DNA of 9,770 nucleotides, taken from assembly GCA_003152255.1 (NCBI GenBank), contig PLZT01000591.1, positions 1 to 9,770 of the forward strand. The letters are read 5' to 3'. Shown here in pieces: positions 1-5,523 of this stretch. Source of the stretch: Methylocystaceae bacterium. Lineage in GTDB: Bacteria; Pseudomonadota; Alphaproteobacteria; Rhizobiales; Beijerinckiaceae. Position 1 is the stretch's first letter. Every line of letters begins with the position of its first letter. The notes beneath the pieces are model-generated. The model ran no database searches. It saw nothing but the letters and a program-made list of their open reading frames with translations, and was not told where the DNA came from. A program made the translations under genes and the position numbers.

Positions 1-2
1 GT

Positions 3-59
3 TCGCCAAAACCCCAGGCGCTGCCGGCCGCCGTCCTCCCGCTGCTCGCAAAGGCGTGA
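3..59 (+). CDS. eutB: C-terminal tail of a gene upstream of eutC, probably eutB (ethanolamine ammonia-lyase heavy chain), partial
   Basis: An open frame enters from the left edge and stops with TGA at 57-59, giving 18 residues ending in PLLAKA. The stop lies three bases before the eutC start, so the two genes are almost certainly co-transcribed and perhaps translationally coupled. In characterised ethanolamine ammonia-lyase operons the gene directly before eutC is eutB, the heavy chain that carries the active site. The identification therefore rests on position only, because the visible tail is Ala/Pro/Leu-rich and not diagnostic. An 18-codon open frame could also occur by chance in this GC-rich DNA. 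Confidence 0.5.
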   Translation, partial: SPKPQALPAAVLPLLAKA

Positions 60-62
60 ACG

Positions 63-854
63 ATGACCGAAACTCTCCCGAAGACCCCTGATAAACTGGT
101 GGGTTTGCGCGCCGCGACGCCGGCGCGCATCTTTCTGCCACGCGCCGGCCTGGCGCTAACGACGCGTGCCAATCTGCAATTTCAACTCGATCACGCCGAA
201 GCCCGCGATGCCGTTCATGAGCGCCTCGACGTCGACCCGCTTGTCGAGGCGCTGCGCTCGCGCGGTAGAGAGGCTGTTCGCCTCGCCAGCGCCGCGCCGG
301 ATCGCAAAACTTATCTGCTGCGCCCTGATCTTGGCCGCGAGCTCGATGAAGCGTCGCGCGCGCGCCTTGCGCGATCCGCTGGCGATTATGACATTGTCTT
401 CGTTATCGCCGACGGTCTTTCGGCGCGCGCCATCTCCTCCCATGCGATCGCTTTGCTCGAGGAAGCGATTCCGGCGTTTCAACCGGCGTCATGGAAACTC
501 GCGCCCGTCGTCGTTGTCGAACAGGGCCGCGTGGCGATCGGCGATGAAATCGGGGAAATTCTTGGCGCTGGACTCGTCGCCGTTTTGATCGGCGAACGCC
601 CCGGTCTTTCCTCACCCGACAGTCTCGGCGTCTATCTCACCTTCGCGCCCCGCGTCGGCCGCAACGACGCCGAGCGCAATTGCCTGTCCAATATCCGCTT
701 GCAGGGAATGTCCTATTCGGAAGCCGCGCAAAGATTATTCTATCTGTGCGGCGAGGCGCGTCGGCGGAAGCTGACAGGCGTCGAATTGAAGGACGAGACG
801 CCTCTGGCTAGGTTCGATAAACAATCGGCGCGGCTGGGAGCCCCGGAACGATAA
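63..854 (+). CDS. eutC: Ethanolamine ammonia-lyase light chain (EutC)
   Basis: This is the small subunit of adenosylcobalamin-dependent ethanolamine ammonia-lyase, which with EutB converts ethanolamine to acetaldehyde and ammonia. The 263-residue product is close to family length and shows the usual blocks in order: LVGLRAATPARIFLPRAG near residues 13-30, a KTYLLRPDLGREL block near 82-94, DIVFVIADGLSA near 109-120, GDEIGEILGAGLVAVLIGER near 159-178, PGLSSPDSLGVYLTFAPRVG near 179-198, RNCLSNIR near 205-212, and LTGVELKDE near the end. The ATG at 63 follows the upstream stop by three bases, with an AAAGG-like ribosome site inside the upstream tail. About 18 residues follow the conserved LKDE end and look like a lineage-specific tail. 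No shell-protein gene or ethanolamine-type regulator is visible, so this looks like the simple nitrogen/carbon-scavenging eutBC arrangement, not a microcompartment operon. Confidence 0.95.
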   Translation: MTETLPKTPDKLVGLRAATPARIFLPRAGLALTTRANLQFQLDHAEARDAVHERLDVDPLVEALRSRGREAVRLASAAPDRKTYLLRPDLGRELDEASRARLARSAGDYDIVFVIADGLSARAISSHAIALLEEAIPAFQPASWKLAPVVVVEQGRVAIGDEIGEILGAGLVAVLIGERPGLSSPDSLGVYLTFAPRVGRNDAERNCLSNIRLQGMSYSEAAQRLFYLCGEARRRKLTGVELKDETPLARFDKQSARLGAPER

Positions 855-919
855 ATTGATCGCGAAGTCGTCGCCACGCATGTGGTAAGGCCTCAACGTC
901 CGAATGCTCGGCGCCACTC

Positions 920-1366
920 CTAGTCAACGTTGAAGAGATTGAGAAACGCATCCTTGTTTTCCCGTAAGCGCTCCAGATGCACCGCGGCGAGCTGCGCGAG
1001 GCGCCGATCGCCCGACGGCGTCATGATCACGAGCGATCGACGACGGTCGGATGGATCGGTCTTGCGCTTGACCAATTTGGCTTGAACGAGACGCGAGACC
1101 AGCTCCGCGGCGCTGTGATCGCGGATCATCAGTTGCTCGGCAAGTTCACCGACGCTGATGTGGTCGCCTGAGCGGAAGGTTTTGATGACGAGCAACGCCT
1201 GATACCATTGCATTGTCAAACCAAGGTCGGCCGCCGCCTGTTCGCTGAAGGCCAGGAAACGTCGCAACGCGAAGCGAAATCGAGCGAGAGCCGCCAGTTC
1301 CTCCTGCGTCGGCTCCTTACCGAGCGATTCGGCGCCTTCGTTGATCGCGCTCGTCGAAATCGTCAC
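920..1366 (-). CDS. MarR-family winged-helix transcriptional regulator
   Basis: The product is a predicted dimeric DNA-binding repressor of the MarR family. With the GTG start at 1366 it has 148 residues, the usual MarR size. A helical dimerisation segment (about 20-50) leads into LTMQWYQALLVI (about 50-61), then the helix-turn-helix (ISVGELAEQLMIRDHSAAEL, about 70-89, continuing VSRLVQAKLV) and the wing with the family signature DPSDRRRSLV (about 104-113). A C-terminal helix closes the dimer. The frame stays open upstream to an ATG at 1519, but those 51 codons are Arg/Gly/Pro-rich and unlike a MarR N-terminus. GTG at 1366 has GGGGGAG just before it, although the spacing is only about 2 bases, so the start is the weakest part of the call. 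It converges with eutC across 65 bases. The ligand and targets cannot be read from the sequence, and its own promoter and the upstream 550-base gap are the likeliest operator sites. Confidence 0.9.
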   Translation of the reverse strand: MTISTSAINEGAESLGKEPTQEELAALARFRFALRRFLAFSEQAAADLGLTMQWYQALLVIKTFRSGDHISVGELAEQLMIRDHSAAELVSRLVQAKLVKRKTDPSDRRRSLVIMTPSGDRRLAQLAAVHLERLRENKDAFLNLFNVD

Positions 1367-1556
1367 AACTCCCCCACGATGTCTTCCATGGCCACGTCGC
1401 GGCGCCGCGACCCGCCCGCGGCCAGGCCGTCTTCGAACAACGGCGGCGCTCATCTTTCCGCCCGAAGCGCCGCTCGGCGCCTGTTCCCAGCCCGTTGAAA
1501 CGCGCGAAGCGACCTGCATGAGGCGTTGGCCACGATCATACCGCTAATCGACCGGC

Positions 1557-1585
1557 TTGCAACATATCGGCTGACGATCTATAAA
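1557..1585 (+). promoter_or_regulatory. Candidate sigma70-type promoter
   Basis: TTGCAA at 1557-1562 and TATAAA at 1580-1585 are separated by exactly 17 bases, close to the sigma70 consensus and strikingly AT-rich for this DNA. A transcript would start near 1592 and run rightward, giving a leader of roughly 325 bases before the gene at 1917. It could also drive a non-coding RNA ending within the gap. This is a pattern match only. Confidence 0.4.
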
Positions 1586-1740
1586 CACATCGCGTCACGA
1601 TGGATATGCCGCTGTCGCGGCTGTTTCGTGAATGTGATGCTTGCTTGGGTTCGCGTTTCCGACCGAAACCAAAAAACCTCGAGGCTGCCCTGTTCCAGAG
1701 GCGAATTCGGCGCGGAAAGAGGAGGGCTCGAAGCGAGGCG

Positions 1741-1779
1741 ATGGCGACGCCGGGCCGCGAAGAGCTCCGGCGTCGCCGT
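1741..1779. repeat. 13-bp inverted repeat (hairpin) in the long leader
   Basis: The arms 1741-1753 and 1767-1779 pair over 13 positions with one G-T wobble; the core GGCGACGCCGG (1743-1753) is a perfect match to CCGGCGTCGCC (1767-1777). The loop is 13 bases. No T-tract follows, so it is not a classical intrinsic terminator. It could be an RNA leader structure, an intergenic palindromic repeat unit or a protein-binding site. Confidence 0.5.
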
Positions 1780-1916
1780 GAAGAACAAATGGTTCGCGCC
1801 TTTTCGGCGATCGAGCCATCGTCCAGCCGTCGCAAGTCGATTGGAGGATGCGGCTCGACCGTCGCGCGCGGCGCCAGACAAAAATAAGACAGTCCTTCGA
1901 GGCGAGGAGAGAAGCG

Positions 1917-2489
1917 ATGAACGTAAGGTTCGTGGGCGCGCTGCTATTGGGGGTCGCCGGTTGCGCTGGGCAGGCGTGGGCGCATGGCGGCGTCAGCATC
2001 GATCAAGGCCAATGCGTCATGAAGATTGGCCCGGATACGATGACCTTCACCGGTTATCAACCGCAGAAGTCGCGCGAGCAGTTTTGCGACGACATTCCCG
2101 ACGTAGGTTCCACCATCATCGTGCTCGACGCCCAACAGGACGAATTGCGCGACATGGCGTTGGAAATCCGCATCCTGCGCAATGTCGGCCAAAAGGACGA
2201 TAGCGAGAATATGGATGCCAACACCGAAATTTACGTCGCTCCCAAGAAATACAAGACCGGCACTCTGAATTTCGACTATGACTTCAAGCACCAGGGCAAC
2301 TTCATCGGTCTGGTGAAAGCCCGCAGCGACGACGGCGCGAAGGAATATGTCTCGCGCTTTCCTTTCGCGGTCGGGGAAACGGCGAACAAGAACTTTTATA
2401 CCGCCGCCGTTCTTGGCGCCGCCGGTCTCGTCGGTTTCGGCCTGTATTACAAGCACGCCTTCATCGACAAGAAGAAGCCCTCGGCGTAA
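1917..2489 (+). CDS. Exported protein of unknown function with a C-terminal membrane anchor
   Basis: I do not know a function for this 190-residue protein. The ATG at 1917 is chosen because AGGAG (1905-1909) sits 7 bases upstream and it opens directly onto a signal peptide; the frame extends back to 1848 without such a site. The signal can be read two ways: cleavage after AWA at residue 22, leaving a mature protein that begins HGGVSID, or a lipobox VAGC with Cys16. The mature domain has two cysteines in a conserved-looking setting, GQCVMKIG (Cys33) and EQFCDDIPDVGS (Cys57), then ALEIRILRNVGQ and a beta-rich second half, FDYDFKHQGNFIGLVKA. A single hydrophobic helix (about 160-178) followed by a Lys-rich tail predicts a periplasmic domain tethered to the inner membrane. 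The pattern HGGV...C.(I/M)KIG...FC(D/E)D(I/L)P matches my memory of an uncharacterised family in several proteobacteria, which I cannot verify here. Confidence 0.85.
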   Translation: MNVRFVGALLLGVAGCAGQAWAHGGVSIDQGQCVMKIGPDTMTFTGYQPQKSREQFCDDIPDVGSTIIVLDAQQDELRDMALEIRILRNVGQKDDSENMDANTEIYVAPKKYKTGTLNFDYDFKHQGNFIGLVKARSDDGAKEYVSRFPFAVGETANKNFYTAAVLGAAGLVGFGLYYKHAFIDKKKPSA

Positions 2490-2553
2490 CGCGCGCCAAT
2501 CCACCGACGAGGCAATTTCGCCCGCAATGCCCGGGAAGCAATGGAATTGCTCT

Positions 2554-2589
2554 CCTCGCGCCGGACGGACCAAGGGTTTTGGCGCGAGG
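2554..2589. other. 9-bp perfect hairpin downstream of the anchored exported-protein gene
   Basis: CCTCGCGCC (2554-2562) is perfectly complementary to GGCGCGAGG (2581-2589), with an 18-base loop. It lies about 65 bases after the stop at 2489, with a smaller GCAAT/ATTGC hairpin at 2538-2550 just before it. No T-run follows, so a Rho-independent terminator is uncertain. It may separate the gene at 1917 from the one at 2671, or act as an mRNA 3' end stabiliser. Confidence 0.35.
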
Positions 2590-2670
2590 TAAGCCATTCT
2601 CAAGTGCTGGCGAGGGCGTGAATCAAACCCGCCGCGTTTATTCGCCACCACCAGAAACCGAAAGAGCGAC

Positions 2671-3141
2671 ATGGTTAAATTGAAACTCATCGCATTGGCG
2701 TTGTTCGCGACAATGCTCGCCGCGGCGCCCGCGAAGGCTTTTTGCTTATTTGCATGCGAGCCGACCGAGAAAGATACGCGCAAGGTGTTCGAGAATCTCG
2801 TCAGGAAGAAGTTCGATCTCGACGCGAAGATTCAAACATTCGACGTGACGCGCTTTTGGCGACTCGACGTCGAAGGCGCCGGTCACGCGGGCGTCGAATA
2901 TTTCTTTACGGCGAAGGTGGAGTTCCCTAAGGGCGCGAATCTCGATTGCAAGCCCGAGGGCGCGGAAAACACGGCGAAGGCCGATTGCTCCGCGAGCAGT
3001 TACTATTCGGCCACCATTCAGAACAAAATGGTGAAGGAGCGCCAATATATCGAACCCGGCAAGGTGATCGAATTCAATGACGAAACGCGCTTCGACCAGT
3101 CCGACAAAGGCTGGAAGGGGCAGGACGGGAATATCTACTGA
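2671..3141 (+). CDS. Small secreted four-cysteine protein of unknown function
   Basis: I do not recognise this 156-residue protein. It starts with a clear Sec signal peptide: Lys3 and Lys5, a hydrophobic core LIALALFATMLAAA, and an AKA cleavage site after residue 23. The mature chain of about 133 residues begins FCLFACEPTEKD, so Cys25 and Cys29 lie at the new N-terminus, with two more cysteines at 93 (NLDCKPEG) and 106 (KADCSASS). Four cysteines in an exported protein suggest two disulfides. The middle holds VTRFWRLDVEGAGHAGVEYFFTAKVEFP, a likely beta sheet, and the C-terminus is charged (DETRFDQSDKGWKG). No membrane helix follows the signal, so it should be free in the periplasm. AAGAG just before the ATG is a modest ribosome site. 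It lies 181 bases after the anchored exported-protein gene and could share its transcript. Confidence 0.8.
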   Translation: MVKLKLIALALFATMLAAAPAKAFCLFACEPTEKDTRKVFENLVRKKFDLDAKIQTFDVTRFWRLDVEGAGHAGVEYFFTAKVEFPKGANLDCKPEGAENTAKADCSASSYYSATIQNKMVKERQYIEPGKVIEFNDETRFDQSDKGWKGQDGNIY

Positions 3142-3252
3142 GCCGCGCCGACGGCGTCGGCCGGTGGAGAATAAGCGGGAAATGTTGGTGGGCGCGGCTT
3201 ACGTGAGTTTTCAAAAGTCGGGGCGAGGCAGAAACGAGGTAGGAGCCAGGCC

Positions 3253-3330
3253 ATGCACGTCAATGCGTCGGATCTCTACCGTCTCGTCGCGCTCGCCTGC
3301 GTCATAACGTTTTTGCGCGGCCCATTGTAG
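3253..3330 (+). CDS. Candidate 25-residue hydrophobic peptide
   Basis: An ATG at 3253 is preceded by AGGAG (3241-3245) at the ideal 7-base spacing, and the frame runs 25 codons to TAG at 3328-3330. The peptide begins MHVNASDLYR and continues with a hydrophobic stretch LVALACVITFL that is just long enough to insert in a membrane. Nothing in its composition proves that it is translated; the ribosome site is the main argument. It lies 84 bases before another short membrane-peptide frame on the same strand, so the two could form a small operon. It could also be a leader peptide or a chance frame. Confidence 0.35.
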   Translation: MHVNASDLYRLVALACVITFLRGPL

Positions 3331-3414
3331 CGAGACACCAATTAGGCGAGGCGATCATCTGTCCCTGCGCTCCGCCTATGACAGCAATAACAGGGATGCG
3401 TTAGGAGAATAAAA

Positions 3415-3531
3415 GTGGCAGCTAAAAGAGATACGGGCGCTTTATTGAAGCAAGTCGCCTGGGCCGTCGGCGCAATCGCGCTAGTCTTTACGGCCATTCA
3501 CTTCGCGCCGATCATTTCGCACGGCGGCTGA
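3415..3531 (+). CDS. Small single-pass membrane protein, 38 residues
   Basis: A GTG start at 3415 has AGGAG (3403-3407) 7 bases upstream and opens 38 codons to TGA at 3529-3531. The product has a short basic N-terminus (AAKRDTG), one predicted transmembrane helix over about residues 12-31 (KQVAWAVGAIALVFTAIHF), and a short end APIISHGG. The positive charges before the helix predict an N-in orientation. A strong hairpin starts at the stop codon, as expected for the last gene of a transcript. The combination of ribosome site, well-formed membrane helix and 3' hairpin makes this a convincing small gene, although I recognise no family. It would act in the inner membrane, perhaps as a subunit or regulator of a larger membrane complex, but that is conjecture. 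Confidence 0.65.
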   Translation: MAAKRDTGALLKQVAWAVGAIALVFTAIHFAPIISHGG

Positions 3532-3578
3532 GTTGGCGCGCTTGGGACGCGAGATGACCTTCTCGCGTCCCGGCAACT
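3531..3578 (+). terminator. Strong hairpin after the 38-residue gene, probable terminator
   Basis: An 11-bp perfect stem, GGGACGCGAGA (3544-3554) with TCTCGCGTCCC (3561-3571), closes a 6-base loop, and an outer pairing of AGTTG (3531-3535) with CAACT (3574-3578) encloses it. The structure begins at the last base of the stop codon. No T-tract follows, so it may work with Rho or protect the mRNA end instead of acting as a classical intrinsic terminator. Confidence 0.55.
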
Positions 3579-3798
3579 AATCGCGCGCGCCCATCAAGCC
3601 TCCAGCGGCCGTTGCTTTTCGCCGCTCTTCTCGGCGACTAAGCATTTGATATTAATGTAATAGTTTTCACTCGATCACGGTTGGCCGAATCACAAGGAAT
3701 CGGTTAGCGCCGCTCACGGTCGCGCGAGTGCCGCGCTACACATTCGCGACGCGCTGTTCTATAGGAGAGCAAACTCGCGAACCCCAAAGGCCGCGCCC

Positions 3799-4317
3799 AT
3801 GTTCGACTCCCTCAAAACCTTTCTCGGCGACCTCTCGCGCGGCGCGCCGCGCGAGACGCATTTCGAGGCCGCGGACTATCAACTCGCCGCCGCCGCCCTG
3901 CTGGTTCATCTCGCCTCCGTCGACGGCGAGTTCGACGACAAGGAGCGCGCGCGCCTGCAAAGCATCGTCGAGACGCGCTTTGGCCTGGACAAGGCGCAGG
4001 CGCGCGAACTCATCGCCCATGCGGCGGAGAGCGAGCGCGACTCGGTGGACCTTTTCCGCTTCACCAGCGTGTTGAAGCGCATGCTGGACGAAGATGGCCG
4101 TCGCCAAGTTGTCGCAATGCTTTGGGACATGGCCTATGCCGACGGGACGATCCACGAGTTCGAGGAAAATGTCGTCTGGCGAGTCGCCGAACTGCTCGGC
4201 GTGCCGTCGCGAGAGCGCGTGAACCTGAAGCAGGACGCCCGCGCGGACGCCGAGGAACTGGCCAAGGAGGAGCCGTCGCCCGAGTCGCCGCCGCCGGGGC
4301 CTTGGTCGAAACCCTAA
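3799..4317 (+). CDS. TerB-family (tellurite-resistance-like) protein
   Basis: The 172-residue product is an all-helical, acidic, cytoplasmic protein of the TerB fold. Two related acidic loops are visible: LASVDGEFDDKER (about residues 38-50) and MAYADGTIHEFEE (about 111-123), each following a hydrophobic helix; in TerB such Asp/Glu clusters bind metal. The second is followed by NVVWRVAELLGVPSRERVNL, typical of the end of the domain. A Pro/Glu-rich tail (EEPSPESPPPGPWSKP) ends the protein. No terZ, terC or terD partner is present, so this is the common stand-alone TerB-like protein and tellurite resistance should not be assumed. The start is backed only by AAAGG 8 bases upstream. The stop lies 26 bases before the SDR gene, so the two are likely co-transcribed. 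Confidence 0.8.
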   Translation: MFDSLKTFLGDLSRGAPRETHFEAADYQLAAAALLVHLASVDGEFDDKERARLQSIVETRFGLDKAQARELIAHAAESERDSVDLFRFTSVLKRMLDEDGRRQVVAMLWDMAYADGTIHEFEENVVWRVAELLGVPSRERVNLKQDARADAEELAKEEPSPESPPPGPWSKP

Positions 4318-4343
4318 ACCGAGGCGATTTACAGGAGCCGTTA

Positions 4344-5144
4344 ATGAATTCATCCACCAACCCGCGCAAGGCGACGATCGTCACCGGCGCATCCGAGGGC
4401 ATCGGCGCGGAACTTGCCCGCGTCTTCGCGGCCAAGGGGCATGAAGTCGTGCTGGTGGCGCGCCGGCGCGACCGGCTGGAAGCCTTAAGCGCGGAAATCG
4501 CCGCGAGTGGCGCGCGAAAGCCGCTCGTGGTCGCGCTGGACCTTTGCGACTCGGGCGCCGCCGACGCTTTGGAGCAGGCCTTGCGCGAGGCCGGGCTCAC
4601 AGTGGAAATTCTGGTCAATAACGCGGGCTTCGGGCTCATCGGTCCCGCCATGGGGCTGGGCGCCGCCGAGCAACTGGCGATGGTCGATCTCAATGTGCGG
4701 GCGCTGACCGAGCTGACGCTGCGTTTTCAGAGAGATATCGCGGCGGCGCGGGGAGCTGTTCTCAACGTCGCATCGATCGCCGCCTTCATGCCGGGGCCGA
4801 ATTTCGCGGTCTACTACGCCACCAAGGCCTATGTGCGCTCCTTCAGCGAGGCGCTGGCGCAGGAAATGGCGCCGCTGGGCGTGAAGGTCTCGTGCCTTTG
4901 TCCCGGACCGGTGGAGACGGGTTTCCAGGCGCGCGCGGGATTCGGATTTACGGGAGCGATGTCGTCGATGAAGCCGGCGCTTGTTCCGGCTTCCGAGGTC
5001 GCGCGGCAGGGCTACGAAGGGCTGATGGCCGGGCAGGGCGTCGTCGTGCCGGGAGTGATGAACAAGATCATGCTGATCTTCGTCCGCCTGACGCCGCGCG
5101 CGCTGCTGATGCCGATGCTCGCCTATGCGCAAGGGGGCCGCTGA
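4344..5144 (+). CDS. Short-chain dehydrogenase/reductase (SDR), classical type
   Basis: This is a predicted cytoplasmic NAD(P)(H)-dependent oxidoreductase of 266 residues. The cofactor loop TGASEGIG lies at 14-21, the structural NNAG at 92-95, the catalytic serine at about 144 (NVASIAAF) and the YxxxK pair at Tyr157 and Lys161 (VYYATKAY). LCPGPVETGF near 195 is the usual post-active-site motif. Arg40 and Arg41 at the end of the second strand favour NADP(H). The ATG at 4344 is chosen because AGGAG (4333-4337) is 6 bases upstream; the frame is open back to 4122 inside the TerB gene, but that part is out-of-frame read-through. The substrate cannot be deduced. The C-terminal VMNKIMLIFVRLTPRALLMPMLAYA is hydrophobic and resembles SDRs that associate loosely with membranes. 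A bidirectional terminator follows. Confidence 0.93.
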   Translation: MNSSTNPRKATIVTGASEGIGAELARVFAAKGHEVVLVARRRDRLEALSAEIAASGARKPLVVALDLCDSGAADALEQALREAGLTVEILVNNAGFGLIGPAMGLGAAEQLAMVDLNVRALTELTLRFQRDIAAARGAVLNVASIAAFMPGPNFAVYYATKAYVRSFSEALAQEMAPLGVKVSCLCPGPVETGFQARAGFGFTGAMSSMKPALVPASEVARQGYEGLMAGQGVVVPGVMNKIMLIFVRLTPRALLMPMLAYAQGGR

Positions 5145-5153
5145 CGGGGGCAC

Positions 5154-5189
5154 AAAAAAAGCGGCGCCTCTCGCGGGGCGCCACTTTTT
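5154..5189. terminator. Bidirectional Rho-independent terminator between the SDR gene and rpmF
   Basis: A stem GGCGCC (5163-5168) with GGCGCC (5177-5182) is extended, past one C/A mismatch, by a G-C pair and five A-T pairs. It has seven A's on the left (5154-5160) and TTTTT on the right (5185-5189). Read rightward it is a GC stem plus U-tract for the SDR transcript, and read leftward it is the same for rpmF. Its position between convergent stops fits both roles. Confidence 0.88.
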
Positions 5190-5211
5190 CGGTTCGGGGC
5201 TTTAGCCGGAT

Positions 5212-5400
5212 TTAAACTTCCGCCGACTTGACCTTAAGCACTTGGCGGCCGCGATACATGCCGGTCTTGAGGTCGATGTGATGCGGGCGGCGCAGCTCGC
5301 CGGAATCCTTGTCCTCGACATAGGTCGGCGCCTTGAGCGCGTCGGCGGAACGGCGGAACCCGCGCTTCATTGGCGAGGTTTTTCTTTTCGGAACGGCCAT
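5212..5400 (-). CDS. rpmF: Ribosomal protein bL32
   Basis: This 62-residue basic protein is part of the large ribosomal subunit near the peptidyl-transferase exit region. It begins with the universal L32 start [20 protein letters not shown], continues [21 protein letters not shown] and ends with [17 protein letters not shown], the alphaproteobacterial form without the zinc-binding cysteines found in other lineages. The length matches the family. A GGAG (complement of 5411-5414) lies 10 bases before the ATG. It appears to be transcribed alone, with its promoter in the 123 bases shared with the divergent barrel gene and its end at the bidirectional terminator. The usual partner plsX is not downstream here. 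Confidence 0.97.
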   Translation of the reverse strand: MAVPKRKTSPMKRGFRRSADALKAPTYVEDKDSGELRRPHHIDLKTGMYRGRQVLKVKSAEV

Positions 5401-5477
5401 TTATCTCATTCTCCGGGAGGCGCTTCGCCCCCGAGGGCGGAAGCAACGAAAACTCATGCTGGGCGCATACAACATAT

Positions 5478-5506
5478 TTGGCGGCGTGGCTAGCCTTGGC
5501 TATGCT
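5478..5506 (+). promoter_or_regulatory. Weak candidate promoter before the outer-membrane protein gene
   Basis: TTGGCG (5478-5483) and TATGCT (5501-5506) are spaced by 17 bases. The predicted start point near 5513 falls inside the ribosome site that serves the ATG at 5524. If this promoter is used, the later ATG at 5563 would be the working start. The match is moderate and could be chance. Confidence 0.25.
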
Positions 5507-5523
5507 CAGGGGAGGTGATTAGG

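Larger units (their letters stand above)
1367..1916. other. Long intergenic region between divergent genes, no convincing gene
   Basis: These 550 bases separate the MarR gene (leftward) from the exported-protein gene at 1917 (rightward). Several frames are open on both strands across 1526-1916, but their translations are Arg/Ser/Pro-rich, mutually overlapping and without a domain, so I read them as GC-driven shadows. What can be supported is a sigma70-like promoter on the + strand at 1557-1585, a 13-bp hairpin at 1741-1779 and a 7-bp inverted repeat (TCGAGCC 1811-1817 with GGCTCGA 1852-1858). The region should hold the promoter of the MarR gene and any autoregulatory operator, but I could not pick out a clean MarR-type palindrome. 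Confidence 0.6.

Noticed and set aside
1367..1519. N-terminal extension of the MarR regulator to an ATG at 1519 (or 1453)
   Set aside because: The extra residues are Arg/Gly/Pro-rich and absent from typical MarR proteins; the ATG at 1453 has no spaced ribosome site.
1600..1887. A 95-codon + strand frame in the long gap
   Set aside because: It is highly basic with no hydrophobic core, lacks a ribosome site and competes with frames on both strands.
1944..2783. A 279-codon - strand frame across the anchored exported-protein gene
   Set aside because: The + strand gene has a signal peptide, ribosome site and membrane helix; the - strand translation is a featureless complement of it.
3799..4317. 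A tellurite-resistance locus
   Set aside because: Only a single TerB-fold protein is present; no terZ, terC, terD or other partner is encoded nearby, and stand-alone TerB proteins are widespread.
4122..4343. Upstream extension of the SDR frame
   Set aside because: It overlaps the TerB-like gene out of frame and is Arg/Gly-rich; AGGAG before ATG 4344 and the SDR N-terminus fix the start.
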